Numbered from the stretch's first letter, positions 7,822 to 16,595 are shown. The stretch: DNA of 64,000 nucleotides from Candidatus Gastranaerophilales bacterium (GCA_928722015.1 CAKMWI010000003.1:1-64000); one strand, 5' to 3'. Translations and numbers: made by a program. Notes: generated by a model from the letters alone, not told the origin.

Positions 7822-9441
7822 TTAACCCAATTTTTCTTTATATTCTTGACCACCGACAATTCTCAAGTGGCGATTTTCACCCTCGCCTATTGAGGTACTT
7901 TCCAAATTATGTTGTTCAACAAGTTCATGCTGAAGTTTTCGAATTTGTTGATTCTGCGGAGTAAGTTCAACATCTTTAGCTCCGGCAAGAATCTTTTCTA
8001 TTGCCAGTTTTGCTTCATCAAGTGCTTTTTCGGTTATATCATAGAATGTTTGTTTTTCATTAACTTCCGCAATATCAAGAGCCTCTTTTATAACTTTTTG
8101 AATCTGTGCCATAGAATTTGTTTTGATGTAGAAAATTTGCAGCCTGTTTTCTTCTGCTGTACTCAAAACTTTAGCTCCGCCTTTAATGAAATTTTTGTGA
8201 GCAATAACAATATCGGCATCATCAAGATTTCTTGTTATTTCAGCATTCAAATCAAGACGCTCGATAACTTTTTCCGCAATACTTCTTGATACAGCATAAA
8301 GATATATCTTTTTGAATTTTTTTACATCATCAACATACTTTTGTCTGGAGAAACTAAACTTCAAACTTTCCGGATGTTCAATTTTGTTATCAAGAGCGTT
8401 AATTTTATCAATCACATTAGGAACTCTAGCAGGTACAGGTTCCTGAGTATTTGTAAAATTATAAACCTTATCAACTTTACGGATTTCAGGTCTAATAGGC
8501 CAGCCACGTAAAATATAATCCACAGCTTCTGCAGTATCTTTATATACAGCTAAAGTATTTCTATCCAGAATTTCTATTACAATATCAAAGGTTGGTTGTT
8601 TCTCTCTTTCCAAAACAGTTTTTTGTGAAGAACGACGTTTAGCCTCATCATCACCCAGTGTAACCGATTGAATACCACCGACCAAATCTGATAATGTAGG
8701 ATTTTTAATCAAACTTTCTAAACTATTACCATGGGCTGTCGCAATAAGCATAACTCCACGCTCTGCTATTGTTCTTGCAGCCTGAGCTTCAGCTTCTGTA
8801 CCTATTTCATCAACAACAATTACCTCCGGAGTGTGATTTTCAACAGCCTCAATCATAATATCTTTTTGATATTCAGGTTGCCTTACCTGCATTCTTCGCG
8901 CATGTCCGACCGCAGGATGAGGAGTATCTCCATCCCCGGCAATCTCATTTGATGTATCAACAATTACAACTCTTTTACCAAGCTCATCGGCAACAAGTCT
9001 CGAAATTTCTCTAAGTTTTGTAGTTTTTCCTACACCAGGTCTACCTAAAAATAGTATACTTTTATTTTGTAAACAAATATCTTTTATACAAGATATCGTT
9101 CCTGTAACAACTCTTCCAATTCGACACGTAAGCCCTACAACTTTTCCTTGCCTATTTCTTATGGCACTAATTCTGTGGAGTGTTCCAGGTATTCCGGAAC
9201 GATTATCGGAAGTAAATTCCTGAACTCTGGATGTTATATAAGAAATATCATCATAACAAACGTCTGAAACATCAATATATTCTATCTTCCCGTCGGAATG
9301 TCGAATTTCAGGAGGCCGACCAATATCCAAAACAATCTCTATTACATCTTCCATCTTTTCATAGGTAATATGCTGCCTAATTTTGTCGGGTAAGATCTCC
9401 ACTAATTTGTCCAAGTCATTCTGAAATTGTAGGTTGCTCAT
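7822..9441 (-). CDS. ycf45: Ycf45-like AAA ATPase with R3H domain
   Basis: 539 residues. Residues about 60-300 form a SpoIIIAA/secretion-type ATPase: FLGRPGVGKTTKLREI (Walker A), EVIVVDEIGTEAEAQAART (Walker B and following) and the conserved HARRMQVRQPEYQKDIMIEA. The C-terminus has an R3H-like single-stranded nucleic-acid-binding motif (IRKLQHELVEQHNLESTSIG, with RxxxH). This arrangement is the cyanobacterial/plastid Ycf45 family; its role is not established. A 410-bp gene-free region separates it from the divergent pilin cluster. It is the main taxonomic clue that the genome belongs with Cyanobacteria and relatives. Confidence 0.85.
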   Translation of the reverse strand: MSNLQFQNDLDKLVEILPDKIRQHITYEKMEDVIEIVLDIGRPPEIRHSDGKIEYIDVSDVCYDDISYITSRVQEFTSDNRSGIPGTLHRISAIRNRQGKVVGLTCRIGRVVTGTISCIKDICLQNKSILFLGRPGVGKTTKLREISRLVADELGKRVVIVDTSNEIAGDGDTPHPAVGHARRMQVRQPEYQKDIMIEAVENHTPEVIVVDEIGTEAEAQAARTIAERGVMLIATAHGNSLESLIKNPTLSDLVGGIQSVTLGDDEAKRRSSQKTVLEREKQPTFDIVIEILDRNTLAVYKDTAEAVDYILRGWPIRPEIRKVDKVYNFTNTQEPVPARVPNVIDKINALDNKIEHPESLKFSFSRQKYVDDVKKFKKIYLYAVSRSIAEKVIERLDLNAEITRNLDDADIVIAHKNFIKGGAKVLSTAEENRLQIFYIKTNSMAQIQKVIKEALDIAEVNEKQTFYDITEKALDEAKLAIEKILAGAKDVELTPQNQQIRKLQHELVEQHNLESTSIGEGENRHLRIVGGQEYKEKLG

Positions 9442-9854
9442 ATATTCGCTGCCTTTCTATTTTGATTATAACAAAATATTTTCTGGCTATTAAATGCGAT
9501 TTAATTATAATATATATCTTCTATATATATTATACCACATGTATCGACATAATTTCTAAACAACTATACTATTTATGTAGCAATTTTTACAAAACTTTAC
9601 ATTTAGAATTAGCCTCAAAACGTGTGAAATCAACACTTTTCATTTTAAAAAATAGAAAAAAAATAAATTTTCAATCTTTAGATTGAACTTTTAAACTTCA
9701 CTTTACATTATGAAATACAAAAATAAAATATATTACAAATAATTTACAATGACAGCTTTATAAAGAATATTTGCAAATTATTGCACACTTGAAAAGACGC
9801 AAAAAAAGTAGTATAATTTAAAATATATATTTGCAAAAACAGGATATTGAGAAT
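9442..9854. promoter_or_regulatory. Divergent promoter region between ycf45-like gene and pilins
   Basis: A 413-base, very AT-rich stretch with no supported gene. A plausible -10 for the minus-strand ycf45-like gene (TATAAT on that strand) is at 9465-9470; the pilin promoter is at 9789-9817. I see nothing else definable in between. Confidence 0.5.
9789..9817 (+). promoter_or_regulatory. Promoter of the pilin cluster
   Basis: TTGAAA at 9789-9794, a 17-base spacer and a perfect TATAAT at 9812-9817. The expected RNA start is near 9824, about 30 bases before the first pilin ATG. Confidence 0.7.
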
Positions 9855-10466
9855 ATGAGGAAAGCCCTGACAGTTGGTGAATTATTGGTTACAATGGCAA
9901 TTATAGGTGTTATTGCTATGTTGGTACTTCCCAGCTTTTTAAAAGATTATCATAACAAATTATATACAGTAAGACTAAAAAAAGTATATGAAATGCTTAC
10001 TGATGCAATGGAACGTGCCTGTACAGATAACAATGTTTCATACTTTAATCAGACTGCTTATGCCAAACCAAATGACGCAGCAGGACAAACAAAATTCATA
10101 GAAACATATTTTAAAGTTTCAAAAAAGAATGGAGACGCAGCATTTGCTAATTCATACAGAAAACTTAATGCCACAAATAATGACGGTGCCAGTATATCTT
10201 CACTGATTACAGGTGGAAAATCAAAATTACAAGGTGGAGAATCAATATCCTTAACTTGTGAATCAGCAACCGAATGTGTTGTTATGGTTGATATAAATTC
10301 TACAGACGGTCCTAACATCGGTGGTAGAGATTTATTCCGTTTTAGAATTGATACATCAAAAAATATTGTTATGAGCCATTCAGATCCGGCACAATGTGGT
10401 ACTGATATATACGGACACGGCTGTCTAAACAGAATTATCCAGGATAACTGGACAATGAAATACTAA
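9855..10466 (+). CDS. Type IV pilin-like protein 1 (divergent leader)
   Basis: 203 residues from ATG 9855 (a TTG at 9831 would add eight polar residues). The N-terminus MRKALTVGELLVTMAIIGVI is a class III signal: a short basic leader, then a hydrophobic helix with Glu at the +5 position if cleavage is after Ala4. The usual Gly-Phe at the cleavage site is Ala-Leu here, unlike the three genes downstream. The body has the family features NKLYTVRLKKVYEMLTDAME, a disulfide-capable Cys pattern, VDINSTDGPNIGGRDLFRF and the ending NWTMKY. First gene of four in a row, 15 bases before the next. Major or minor (pseudo)pilin cannot be decided. Confidence 0.8.
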   Translation: MRKALTVGELLVTMAIIGVIAMLVLPSFLKDYHNKLYTVRLKKVYEMLTDAMERACTDNNVSYFNQTAYAKPNDAAGQTKFIETYFKVSKKNGDAAFANSYRKLNATNNDGASISSLITGGKSKLQGGESISLTCESATECVVMVDINSTDGPNIGGRDLFRFRIDTSKNIVMSHSDPAQCGTDIYGHGCLNRIIQDNWTMKY

Positions 10467-10481
10467 TCGAAAAGGACAAAT

Positions 10482-11177
10482 ATGAAAAAGGGTTTTACAC
10501 TTGCAGAGGTTTTAATTACATTAGGAATTGTCGGTGTTGTCGCCGTTTTAACTATCCCTGCAGTTATGAGAAATTATAAAAATAGATTATATGTTGCGCA
10601 ACTTGAAAAAACTTATGCACAATTATCAGATGCAATACTGGCAGCTATGAATGATGAGCATTCAGATAATTTTTATGAAACTCGTTCAGGCAGTGTTCAA
10701 AATGACGCTTGTAAAAATGGAGGAGAATGTACCAGTGGTCTGGGCTACTTTTTAAATACTTATTTTGAACCTGATATGAAAAATTGCGGAAAAGGTGCAA
10801 CTTTATGCTTACCCGGCGGACAAGATGCATATAAAACTATCAGCGGTGTTATTGCTGGCACTCCTGGAGGTGGGGATTATTGTATACAAACTTCACGTGG
10901 TGCAGCTATTTGCGGATTTTTTAATTCAAAGAATACTTGTATGAGTCTTGCTGTAGATGTTAATGGAGCTGAAGGTCCTAATATTATAGGTAGAGATTTA
11001 TTTGTTATGGATATTCATAGCGACGGCGCAATTTCAGACTATTCCAGCGGTTGTTCTGCAGGAAGCCAAGGATGTGTTGCAAGCCATTGTAATACAGACA
11101 GTGGCAAAAACATTTATGAAAAAGCATGCGGCTGTCTAACCAGTGTTATGGAAGCCGGCTGGAAAATGGAATACTAA
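10482..11177 (+). CDS. Type IV pilin-like protein 2
   Basis: 231 residues. MKKGFTLAEVLITLGIVGVV is a textbook prepilin leader (cleavage between Gly4 and Phe5, Glu at +5). The body follows the shared scheme: NRLYVAQLEKTYAQLSDAI, several paired Cys, a GDYCIQTSRGAAICGF block, VDVNGAEGPNIIGRDLFVMD and the ending GWKMEY. Prepilin peptidase and assembly ATPase genes are not in the window. Ribosome binding site AAAGGA. Twelve bases separate it from the next paralogue, so the set is surely co-transcribed. Confidence 0.88.
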   Translation: MKKGFTLAEVLITLGIVGVVAVLTIPAVMRNYKNRLYVAQLEKTYAQLSDAILAAMNDEHSDNFYETRSGSVQNDACKNGGECTSGLGYFLNTYFEPDMKNCGKGATLCLPGGQDAYKTISGVIAGTPGGGDYCIQTSRGAAICGFFNSKNTCMSLAVDVNGAEGPNIIGRDLFVMDIHSDGAISDYSSGCSAGSQGCVASHCNTDSGKNIYEKACGCLTSVMEAGWKMEY

Positions 11178-11189
11178 AAGGAAATCATT

Positions 11190-11846
11190 ATGAAAAAAGG
11201 TTTTACTCTATCAGAGGTTTTAATTACATTAGGAATTATCGGCATTGTCGCTGTATTAACAATTCCTGCTGTTATGAAAAACTATAAAAACAGACTATAT
11301 GTTTCACAACTTGAAAAAACTTATGCTCAAATCTCAGATGCAGCTCAAGCCATCATGAATGATGAGCATTGCAGCAATTTCTATGAAACAAAAGCTGCAA
11401 GACCCAATTCATGTACTAATGCAGCTAAAGGTGAATGTCAAGCCGGTGCAGGATATTTCCTAAATAATTATTTCAAACCGATAAGAAGAAACTGTAAAAC
11501 AGGTACAGATAAATGTCTTGCCGATAAATATACAAATATAGACGGGGCTGCTGCCGGAAGTTTTTATGGAGAATATTGTATTCAAACAACAAACGGTGCT
11601 GCTATTTGCATAGAATATAATAAAGCTAATCATGTTCCTTCTGTTGCTGTTGATATAAACGGAACTTCTGAACCTAATATGACAGGAAGAGATGTATTTG
11701 TAATGAATATTTCAGAAAAAGGAACTATCATAGATTGGGGTAATGCGGATGACTGCAACAAAGCTAACGCAGAAGCTCATATTGCCAAATATGCAGCAGG
11801 CTGTTTGAGAAAAGTTAAAGATGCCGGCTGGAAAATGGAATACTAA
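11190..11846 (+). CDS. Type IV pilin-like protein 3
   Basis: 218 residues. The leader MKKGFTLSEVLITLGIIGIV and the first 60 residues are almost identical to the flanking paralogues, while the C-terminal globular part differs. It keeps GEYCIQTTNGAAICIEYN, VDINGTSEPNMTGRDVFVMN and the ending GWKMEY. The upstream AAAAGGAAATCATTATG is nearly the same string as before the fourth gene, showing recent duplication including the ribosome binding site. Confidence 0.88.
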   Translation: MKKGFTLSEVLITLGIIGIVAVLTIPAVMKNYKNRLYVSQLEKTYAQISDAAQAIMNDEHCSNFYETKAARPNSCTNAAKGECQAGAGYFLNNYFKPIRRNCKTGTDKCLADKYTNIDGAAAGSFYGEYCIQTTNGAAICIEYNKANHVPSVAVDINGTSEPNMTGRDVFVMNISEKGTIIDWGNADDCNKANAEAHIAKYAAGCLRKVKDAGWKMEY

Positions 11847-11858
11847 AAGGAAATCATC

Positions 11859-12500
11859 ATGAGAAAAGGTTTTACTCTATCAGAAGTTTTAATTACACTT
11901 GGAATTGTTGGGGTTATTGCAGCCTTAACAATACCTGCGGTTATGAAAAATTATAAAAACAGACTATATGTTGCACAATTGCAAAAAGTATATTCCCAAC
12001 TTTCCGATGCAACAAAAAGTGTTATGAATGAAGAACATTCCATGGATTTTTACCAAACAACAGCAGGAGTTAAAAATTCTTGTTCTAACGCAGATGAAGG
12101 TAAATGTGAAAAGGGTCCCGGGTACTTTTTAAATAATTATTTTAAGCCTGTAAAAAGAAATTGTGGAACTCCGGGAGTTGCAAAATCTTGTGTCGCCGCA
12201 ACTTATAAATCTATAACAGGTGCAGATGCAGGAAAACTCCTCGGTGATTACTGTATTCAAACATCAAACGGTGCTTCTTTGTGTATGTCTTTTCAAGACG
12301 ACGGAAAGTCTCATGTGAACGTTGATGTTAACGGAACATCTGAACCTAATATAGCCGGACGTGATGTATTTTATATGACAATCCAGTCAGATGGCTCTAT
12401 TACTGATTACAAAGAAACAGATGCTTCTAAATGCTCTACCCCGAGTTCTGCCGGCTGCTTAAATAAAGTTATTGAAGCCGGTTGGAAAATGGAATATTAA
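11859..12500 (+). CDS. Type IV pilin-like protein 4
   Basis: 213 residues with leader MRKGFTLSEVLITLGIVGVI. It shares NRLYVAQLQKVYSQLSDATK, GDYCIQTSNGASLCMSFQ, VDVNGTSEPNIAGRDVFYMT and the ending GWKMEY with genes 2 and 3. Last member of the array; its stop is eight bases from the stop of the convergent acetyltransferase-like gene, and no terminator hairpin is evident. The conserved start and end with a variable middle suggest a family whose surface-exposed face is diversifying. Confidence 0.88.
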   Translation: MRKGFTLSEVLITLGIVGVIAALTIPAVMKNYKNRLYVAQLQKVYSQLSDATKSVMNEEHSMDFYQTTAGVKNSCSNADEGKCEKGPGYFLNNYFKPVKRNCGTPGVAKSCVAATYKSITGADAGKLLGDYCIQTSNGASLCMSFQDDGKSHVNVDVNGTSEPNIAGRDVFYMTIQSDGSITDYKETDASKCSTPSSAGCLNKVIEAGWKMEY

Positions 12501-12508
12501 AATTTGAA

Positions 12509-13081
12509 TTACTCTAACCCATACTTAAACTTTAATGCTTTATAAAGTAATGACAAGAATGTAGTTTTTGTTTTTGATTGCAATGGAGGATAATACATTT
12601 CTACATTTTTAAAGTCTTTATATGTTGCATCTTTTCCATTTTTAACAAATTTATCCAATTTTTTATCTACCTTATGAATCCCTGTATTCATCCCGTATTT
12701 TCTATAAAACGGATGAGGAACCCTGTTAGGCATCAAAGAAACATCTGCAGTTAAATGAAAACGACCGCCACATCCAATCTTCTTACTATAATTACGCACA
12801 AAATCAAGCATAGCCGTTCCAAAGCCTGAACCACTACAATTGGAAGATAAAAATTGAACATATAAAGAAGGAATATCAAAAAGAGAATCTCGCTTTATAT
12901 TTTCCGGAAAACATCTCATAAAAGCATGCTTTCCCTCATCAGATTTTTTTGTTGATACCATGACAAATTGATCAATAGCATGTCCGAAATAATCAAAATA
13001 ACTATGTATCAACAATTTATCCGGAAGTTTATCTTTATACTTATATTTTAATGGTGGATATTTTAAATGAGAAATATTCAT
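12509..13081 (-). CDS. GNAT-like acetyltransferase, putative
   Basis: 190 residues. The centre reads SLYVQFLSSNCSGSGFGTAM and then LDFVRNYSKKIGCGGRFHLT, resembling GNAT motif A (Q/R-x-x-G-x-G/A) followed by its helix, and PHPFYRKYGMNTG resembles motif B. Substrate unknown. A second protein with the same layout lies at 29272-29841, so this appears to be a lineage family. Convergent with the pilin cluster. The match is by pattern only. Confidence 0.55.
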   Translation of the reverse strand: MNISHLKYPPLKYKYKDKLPDKLLIHSYFDYFGHAIDQFVMVSTKKSDEGKHAFMRCFPENIKRDSLFDIPSLYVQFLSSNCSGSGFGTAMLDFVRNYSKKIGCGGRFHLTADVSLMPNRVPHPFYRKYGMNTGIHKVDKKLDKFVKNGKDATYKDFKNVEMYYPPLQSKTKTTFLSLLYKALKFKYGLE

Positions 13082-13218
13082 ATACTATTTAAAACTAAAC
13101 AAGTAAAAAGTTGCTATATCTAAAAAAATTTTAACAATCATTAATTTATATGATGAGAAAATAAATTTTATCCCATAACATATAAACATATACTCTATAT
13201 AAAATCAGTTGAGTTTTA

Positions 13219-13827
13219 ATGATTTTAGCATTACCAATAAAATTAAATAAATCAATTCTTTATAAATATTTGTTCTATAAACATTTTTATAGATTTATAT
13301 TTTTGCACAAACCTCTATGCTCAAGATACAAAGATTTTACCTTACAAATCTTCGGACTGTATATTTGCAGGAGCTGTTTTTTCTTATATTTAGGTTTTTT
13401 TATATCGCTAATATTAACTCTTATTGCAATTAAAGATGTAACTTTTAACAAATATTTTTTCCTCGGTTTTGCAGGAATGCTTTTGACATTTTTTATTTCT
13501 TATCCGCCGATATACGCAAGATTTAGCAGGATAACAAAAGATTTTATAAGATTTTATGATGGAATTTTTTTAGCTGCATTTTTCATAATATGCTTTAAAT
13601 TAGGTCTTTTTATAGGCATAACAAGTATCTGCGCATTTTTTATTATGAAACATATCTATAACAAAAAACGCTCAGGAAAAAATATCTGTAAAGGATGTGA
13701 TAAACTACAAACAAACAAAACTTGCGAAGGTTACGTAAAGCAACAAGAAGCTTTATTAAAAATAGAAGAAGAATATTCTAATATTATTATGGAGTGGGTT
13801 AATAAAGGAAGGATAAAATATGATTAA
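13219..13827 (+). CDS. DUF2085-family membrane protein
   Basis: 202 residues. HKPLCSRYKDFTLQIFGLYICRSCFF carries the Cys, Arg and CxxC-like residues typical of DUF2085; YPPIYARFSRITKDF and RFYDGIFLAAFF follow as in that family. There are about four membrane helices between residues 45 and 150, then a Cys-containing cytoplasmic tail (NICKGCDKLQTNKTC). Function of the family is unknown. It overlaps the next gene by eight bases, so the two are translationally coupled. Confidence 0.7.
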   Translation: MILALPIKLNKSILYKYLFYKHFYRFIFLHKPLCSRYKDFTLQIFGLYICRSCFFLYLGFFISLILTLIAIKDVTFNKYFFLGFAGMLLTFFISYPPIYARFSRITKDFIRFYDGIFLAAFFIICFKLGLFIGITSICAFFIMKHIYNKKRSGKNICKGCDKLQTNKTCEGYVKQQEALLKIEEEYSNIIMEWVNKGRIKYD

Positions 13828-14512
13828 TCGTGAAGATTTATTAGCAGGCACAAGACCAGAAGTAGGAAACAGAATTCTTGTAACAGAAAAAGAAACATTT
13901 GAAGGATACCAGGTAATGGATTACAAAGGCATTGTCTGGGGAATATCAATGAGAGCAAAAGATATTGTTCAAGATACAATGATGGGCTGCAAAGATGTTA
14001 CAGGAGGAGAATTAACATCCTACACAGAACTTTCGGATGAAGTCCGTCAAAGGGCCTGGGATAGAATGCTATCTTCCGCTAAAAAAATCGGTGCAAATGC
14101 GATTATTAATTTTCGATTTGAAATAACCCCAGTTATGTATGGAACAAGTTCAACTGCAGAAGTTATTGCCTACGGTAATGCCGTTGTCATAGAACCTATT
14201 AGAAATTATGTTCCTATGGGCGGTATAGGAAACATTCTTGCAGAATTTGTCGATAATTTCCATGGTGATTCTACAACTACAAAAAATCAACCCGTCAAAA
14301 AAATAAAAGAATCACAAAAGGCTGAAATCACTAAAATTGGTGAGTTAACCTACGCAATTTGTCCGGAATGTAAACTCAAATACAAAATTTCAAAGGATGA
14401 AAAAGGAATAACAAGAGTTCTGGGTCTTACTGATGTTGATCCGGAAGAAAACGGTTTACAAATCTTTTGCTCAAGATGCGGGACAAAATTTACTATTCCC
14501 GAACAGGAATAA
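13820..14512 (+). CDS. YbjQ/UPF0145-like protein with C-terminal zinc ribbon
   Basis: 230 residues. The first 130 match the YbjQ/UPF0145 (DUF74) fold: ILVTEKETFEGYQVMDYKGI, then GISMRAKDI, SYTELSDEVRQRAWDRMLSS, AKKIGANAIINFRFE and a symmetric beta-rich end. Residues about 175-225 hold CPECKLKYKIS and CSRCGTKFTIP, a two-CxxC zinc ribbon fused to the domain. It starts inside the DUF2085 gene, and its last 20 bases overlap the 3' end of the convergent HAD gene. Role unknown. Confidence 0.75.
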   Translation: MINREDLLAGTRPEVGNRILVTEKETFEGYQVMDYKGIVWGISMRAKDIVQDTMMGCKDVTGGELTSYTELSDEVRQRAWDRMLSSAKKIGANAIINFRFEITPVMYGTSSTAEVIAYGNAVVIEPIRNYVPMGGIGNILAEFVDNFHGDSTTTKNQPVKKIKESQKAEITKIGELTYAICPECKLKYKISKDEKGITRVLGLTDVDPEENGLQIFCSRCGTKFTIPEQE

Positions 14513-15293
14513 CAAATTTTTCTATCGCTTTTACAAAACCGTCATTTTCAACACTATCAGTTATAAAATCGGCACACTCTTTAAGCTCGGGGGTGCCGTT
14601 TCCCATAGCAACACCAATTCCTCCACATTGAACCAAGTCAATATCATTATTTTGATCCCCGATAGTCAACACTTCATCAGGTTTTATATCCCACATATTA
14701 CATAAAAATTTAACACCTAAGGATTTTTTAGCCTTTGCAGAACCAATTTCACAAAAATAAGGAGTTGATTTCACTATATATAAATCAGGATAAGTTCTAT
14801 GTAACTCTTCAACCCAACTTGTTACAAGATGCTCATCATTTAAATCTATTGCTAAAATTTTATTAACATTTTCTATTTCTAAATCATCAAATGAACAAAC
14901 TGTGTAATCTATAAATTTTCCGTCCGTATAGTATTTGACAATATCATTGTCCTTTTCCACATAAAGTTTATCGTCAAGATAAAGATTAATATGGACATTA
15001 TTTTTTCTTGCCCAAACAATAATTTCTTTTGCAACAGAGGAATCCAAATTCTGTTGATAGAGGGTATTCCCCGAAAAATCTTTTATCAAACCTCCTTGAT
15101 ATGAAATAATCGGTGTTTCCAAACCCAAAGCCTTGGCTACAGGAAGAGTTGCACAATGCATTCTACCGGTTACAAGAACAAGTTTGATTCCATTCTTTTT
15201 TAAACATTCCACACAATTTCTCATTCCCGGAGTAAAGTCTAACCCCCATTTTAAGATTGTTCCGTCAATATCTGTTGCAATCATTTTAATCAT
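14493..15293 (-). CDS. HAD-superfamily (Cof-type) phosphatase
   Basis: 266 residues of the Cof/IIB HAD family, which dephosphorylates sugar phosphates and related metabolites. MIATDIDGTIL supplies the catalytic DxDGT, VTGRM is motif II, KKSLG holds the motif III Lys, and TIGDQNNDIDLV is motif IV; GVAMGNGTPELKECADFITD is the usual C-terminal signature. Substrate not predictable. It follows the Nudix gene on the same strand after about 50 bases. Confidence 0.88.
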   Translation of the reverse strand: MIKMIATDIDGTILKWGLDFTPGMRNCVECLKKNGIKLVLVTGRMHCATLPVAKALGLETPIISYQGGLIKDFSGNTLYQQNLDSSVAKEIIVWARKNNVHINLYLDDKLYVEKDNDIVKYYTDGKFIDYTVCSFDDLEIENVNKILAIDLNDEHLVTSWVEELHRTYPDLYIVKSTPYFCEIGSAKAKKSLGVKFLCNMWDIKPDEVLTIGDQNNDIDLVQCGGIGVAMGNGTPELKECADFITDSVENDGFVKAIEKFVIPVRE

Positions 15294-15343
15294 CAGTTAA
15301 TACCCCTTTTTATCCAATATTTTAACAGATTAAAATATCTTTC

Positions 15344-15874
15344 CTAAAGTTTCATAAAGGCTCTAGCTATAGTACAAATTGTTTTAGCGTCATTAATTTC
15401 GCCTGCATCTATCATATTCATAATATCTGATAATTTATATTCAAAACATTTTATTATTTCACCTTCATCAGGATGCTCGCCTACAAATTCCAAATCTGAT
15501 GCAAGATATAAATAAAGTTTTTCAGTACAAATACCCGGAGTTGTATTTATAAAACCCAGCGACTTCCAAGTTTTTGCTCTATAACCGGTTTCTTCTTCAA
15601 GTTCACGTTTACAAGCCTCATCAGGATTTTCACCAAGTTCAAGTTTTCCTGCAGGAAGTTCCAAATTAACACGCTTTAATGGATATCTAAACTGCTTAAC
15701 CATAAGAATAGTATCCAAATCTTTCATTGCAGCAATTACCACTCCCCCTGAATGTAAAATAACTTCACGAAAAGATTTATGTCCGTCAGCCACTTCGACA
15801 TCATCTTTAATAACGGTAATAACTTTCCCCTCATATACAACTTTAGAATTTAATGTTTTTTCTTCGAAATCCAT
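15344..15874 (-). CDS. Nudix hydrolase, ADP-ribose pyrophosphatase-like
   Basis: 176 residues. The Nudix box is intact: GKLELGENPDEACKRELEEE followed by TGY (consensus Gx5Ex7REUXEEXGU). The preceding VKQFRYP(L)...ELPAGK and the downstream Pro-Gly (NTTPGICTEKLYLYLA) are features of the ADP-ribose pyrophosphatase (NudF) group, which hydrolyses ADP-ribose to AMP and ribose 5-phosphate. Exact substrate is inferred. Upstream is the repeat element at 15.9 kb. Confidence 0.87.
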   Translation of the reverse strand: MDFEEKTLNSKVVYEGKVITVIKDDVEVADGHKSFREVILHSGGVVIAAMKDLDTILMVKQFRYPLKRVNLELPAGKLELGENPDEACKRELEEETGYRAKTWKSLGFINTTPGICTEKLYLYLASDLEFVGEHPDEGEIIKCFEYKLSDIMNMIDAGEINDAKTICTIARAFMKL

Positions 15875-15959
15875 AATTTTATAATAGCATAAATTCTAAA
15901 CTTTAATAATAAAGTTTACATAAAATATGTTATTGATATAAAAAAATATTTTTATCATA

Positions 15960-16248
15960 GAGGGGTTCGGGGAGGATACTCCCTGATAACTCGAACCATT
16001 TGACCAAGCGTGTTTTTCTTTTTCCGTCTACTTTTTCTTTTTGCCTCGCAAACAAAAAGAAAAAGTGGACATAGAGAATACTTTTTCTAAAAAAATAATT
16101 TTATTAAATAACTTTGTCTTGCCTTACTTCATTTCTTTCTCTTTTATTGCGAGTAAAAGAGAAAGAAACGTAAGCAAAGAAAGAGAAAAACGCGACCGAA
16201 TGAAACGAGTCATCTGAAACTGCGTTTCCGAACCTTCCTAAAAAATTT
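15960..16248. repeat. Nested-palindrome repeat unit, copy 1
   Basis: 289 bases starting GAGGGGTTCGGGGAG. Hairpin A: 16026-16043 pairs with 16053-16070 (18 bp with one G-T). Hairpin B: 16132-16146 pairs with 16154-16168 (15 bp, perfect). The loops contain CTCGCAA and TTGCGAG, exact complements. The left and right halves are also diverged inverted copies of each other, with GGTTCGG at the start and CCGAACC near the end. Confidence 0.85.
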
Positions 16249-16526
16249 GAGGGGTTCGGGGAGAAACTCCCTGATAACTCGAGCCATTTGACCAAGCGTG
16301 TTTTTCTTTTTCCGTCTACTTTTTCTTTTTGCCTCGCAAACAAAAAGAAAAAGTGGACATAGAGAATGCTTTTTCTAAAAAAATAATTTTATTAAATAAT
16401 TTGTGTTGTCTTACTTCATTTCTTTCTCTTTTATTGCGAGTAAAAGAGAAAGAAACGTAAGCAAAGAAAGAGAAAAACGCGACTGAATGAAACGAGTCAT
16501 CTGAAACTGCGTTTCCGAACCTTCCT
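16249..16526. repeat. Nested-palindrome repeat unit, copy 2
   Basis: 278 bases, nearly identical to copy 1, with a few substitutions and indels (GATA to AAA in the first hairpin loop, CGAACC to CGAGCC, changes near 16400). The three hairpin stems are preserved. Confidence 0.85.
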
Positions 16527-16586
16527 TGAGAAATTATAAAATATCAATAACATATTTTATGCAAAAATTTTTAATTTATTTCTTTG

Positions 16587-16595
16587 TGCTATACT
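16587..16595 (+). promoter_or_regulatory. Extended -10 promoter of leuS
   Basis: TGC followed by TATACT, about 30 bases before the leuS start. No clear -35 box. It lies just outside the right terminal inverted repeat. Confidence 0.45.

Larger units (their letters stand above)
15919..16561. mobile_element. Non-coding element bounded by 21-bp inverted repeats (MITE-like)
   Basis: 15919-15939 and 16541-16561 are perfect 21-base inverted copies of each other (outer bases CATAAAATATG...CATATTTTATG). Between them lie two direct repeat units (15960-16248 and 16249-16526). No credible gene is present; a 79-codon frame on the minus strand lies inside a palindromic arm and looks spurious. The terminal inverted repeats suggest a MITE-like or foldback element; flanking target-site duplications are not obvious. 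Alternatively the terminal repeats could be a bidirectional structure between the divergent Nudix and leuS genes. Confidence 0.6.

Noticed and set aside
16104..16343. 79-codon minus-strand reading frame in the repeat element
   Set aside because: It lies inside palindromic repeat arms, spans the junction of the two units and has no ribosome binding site; its composition follows the repeat.
15960..16526. CRISPR array
   Set aside because: Only two long (about 280-base) adjacent units without spacers and no cas genes.
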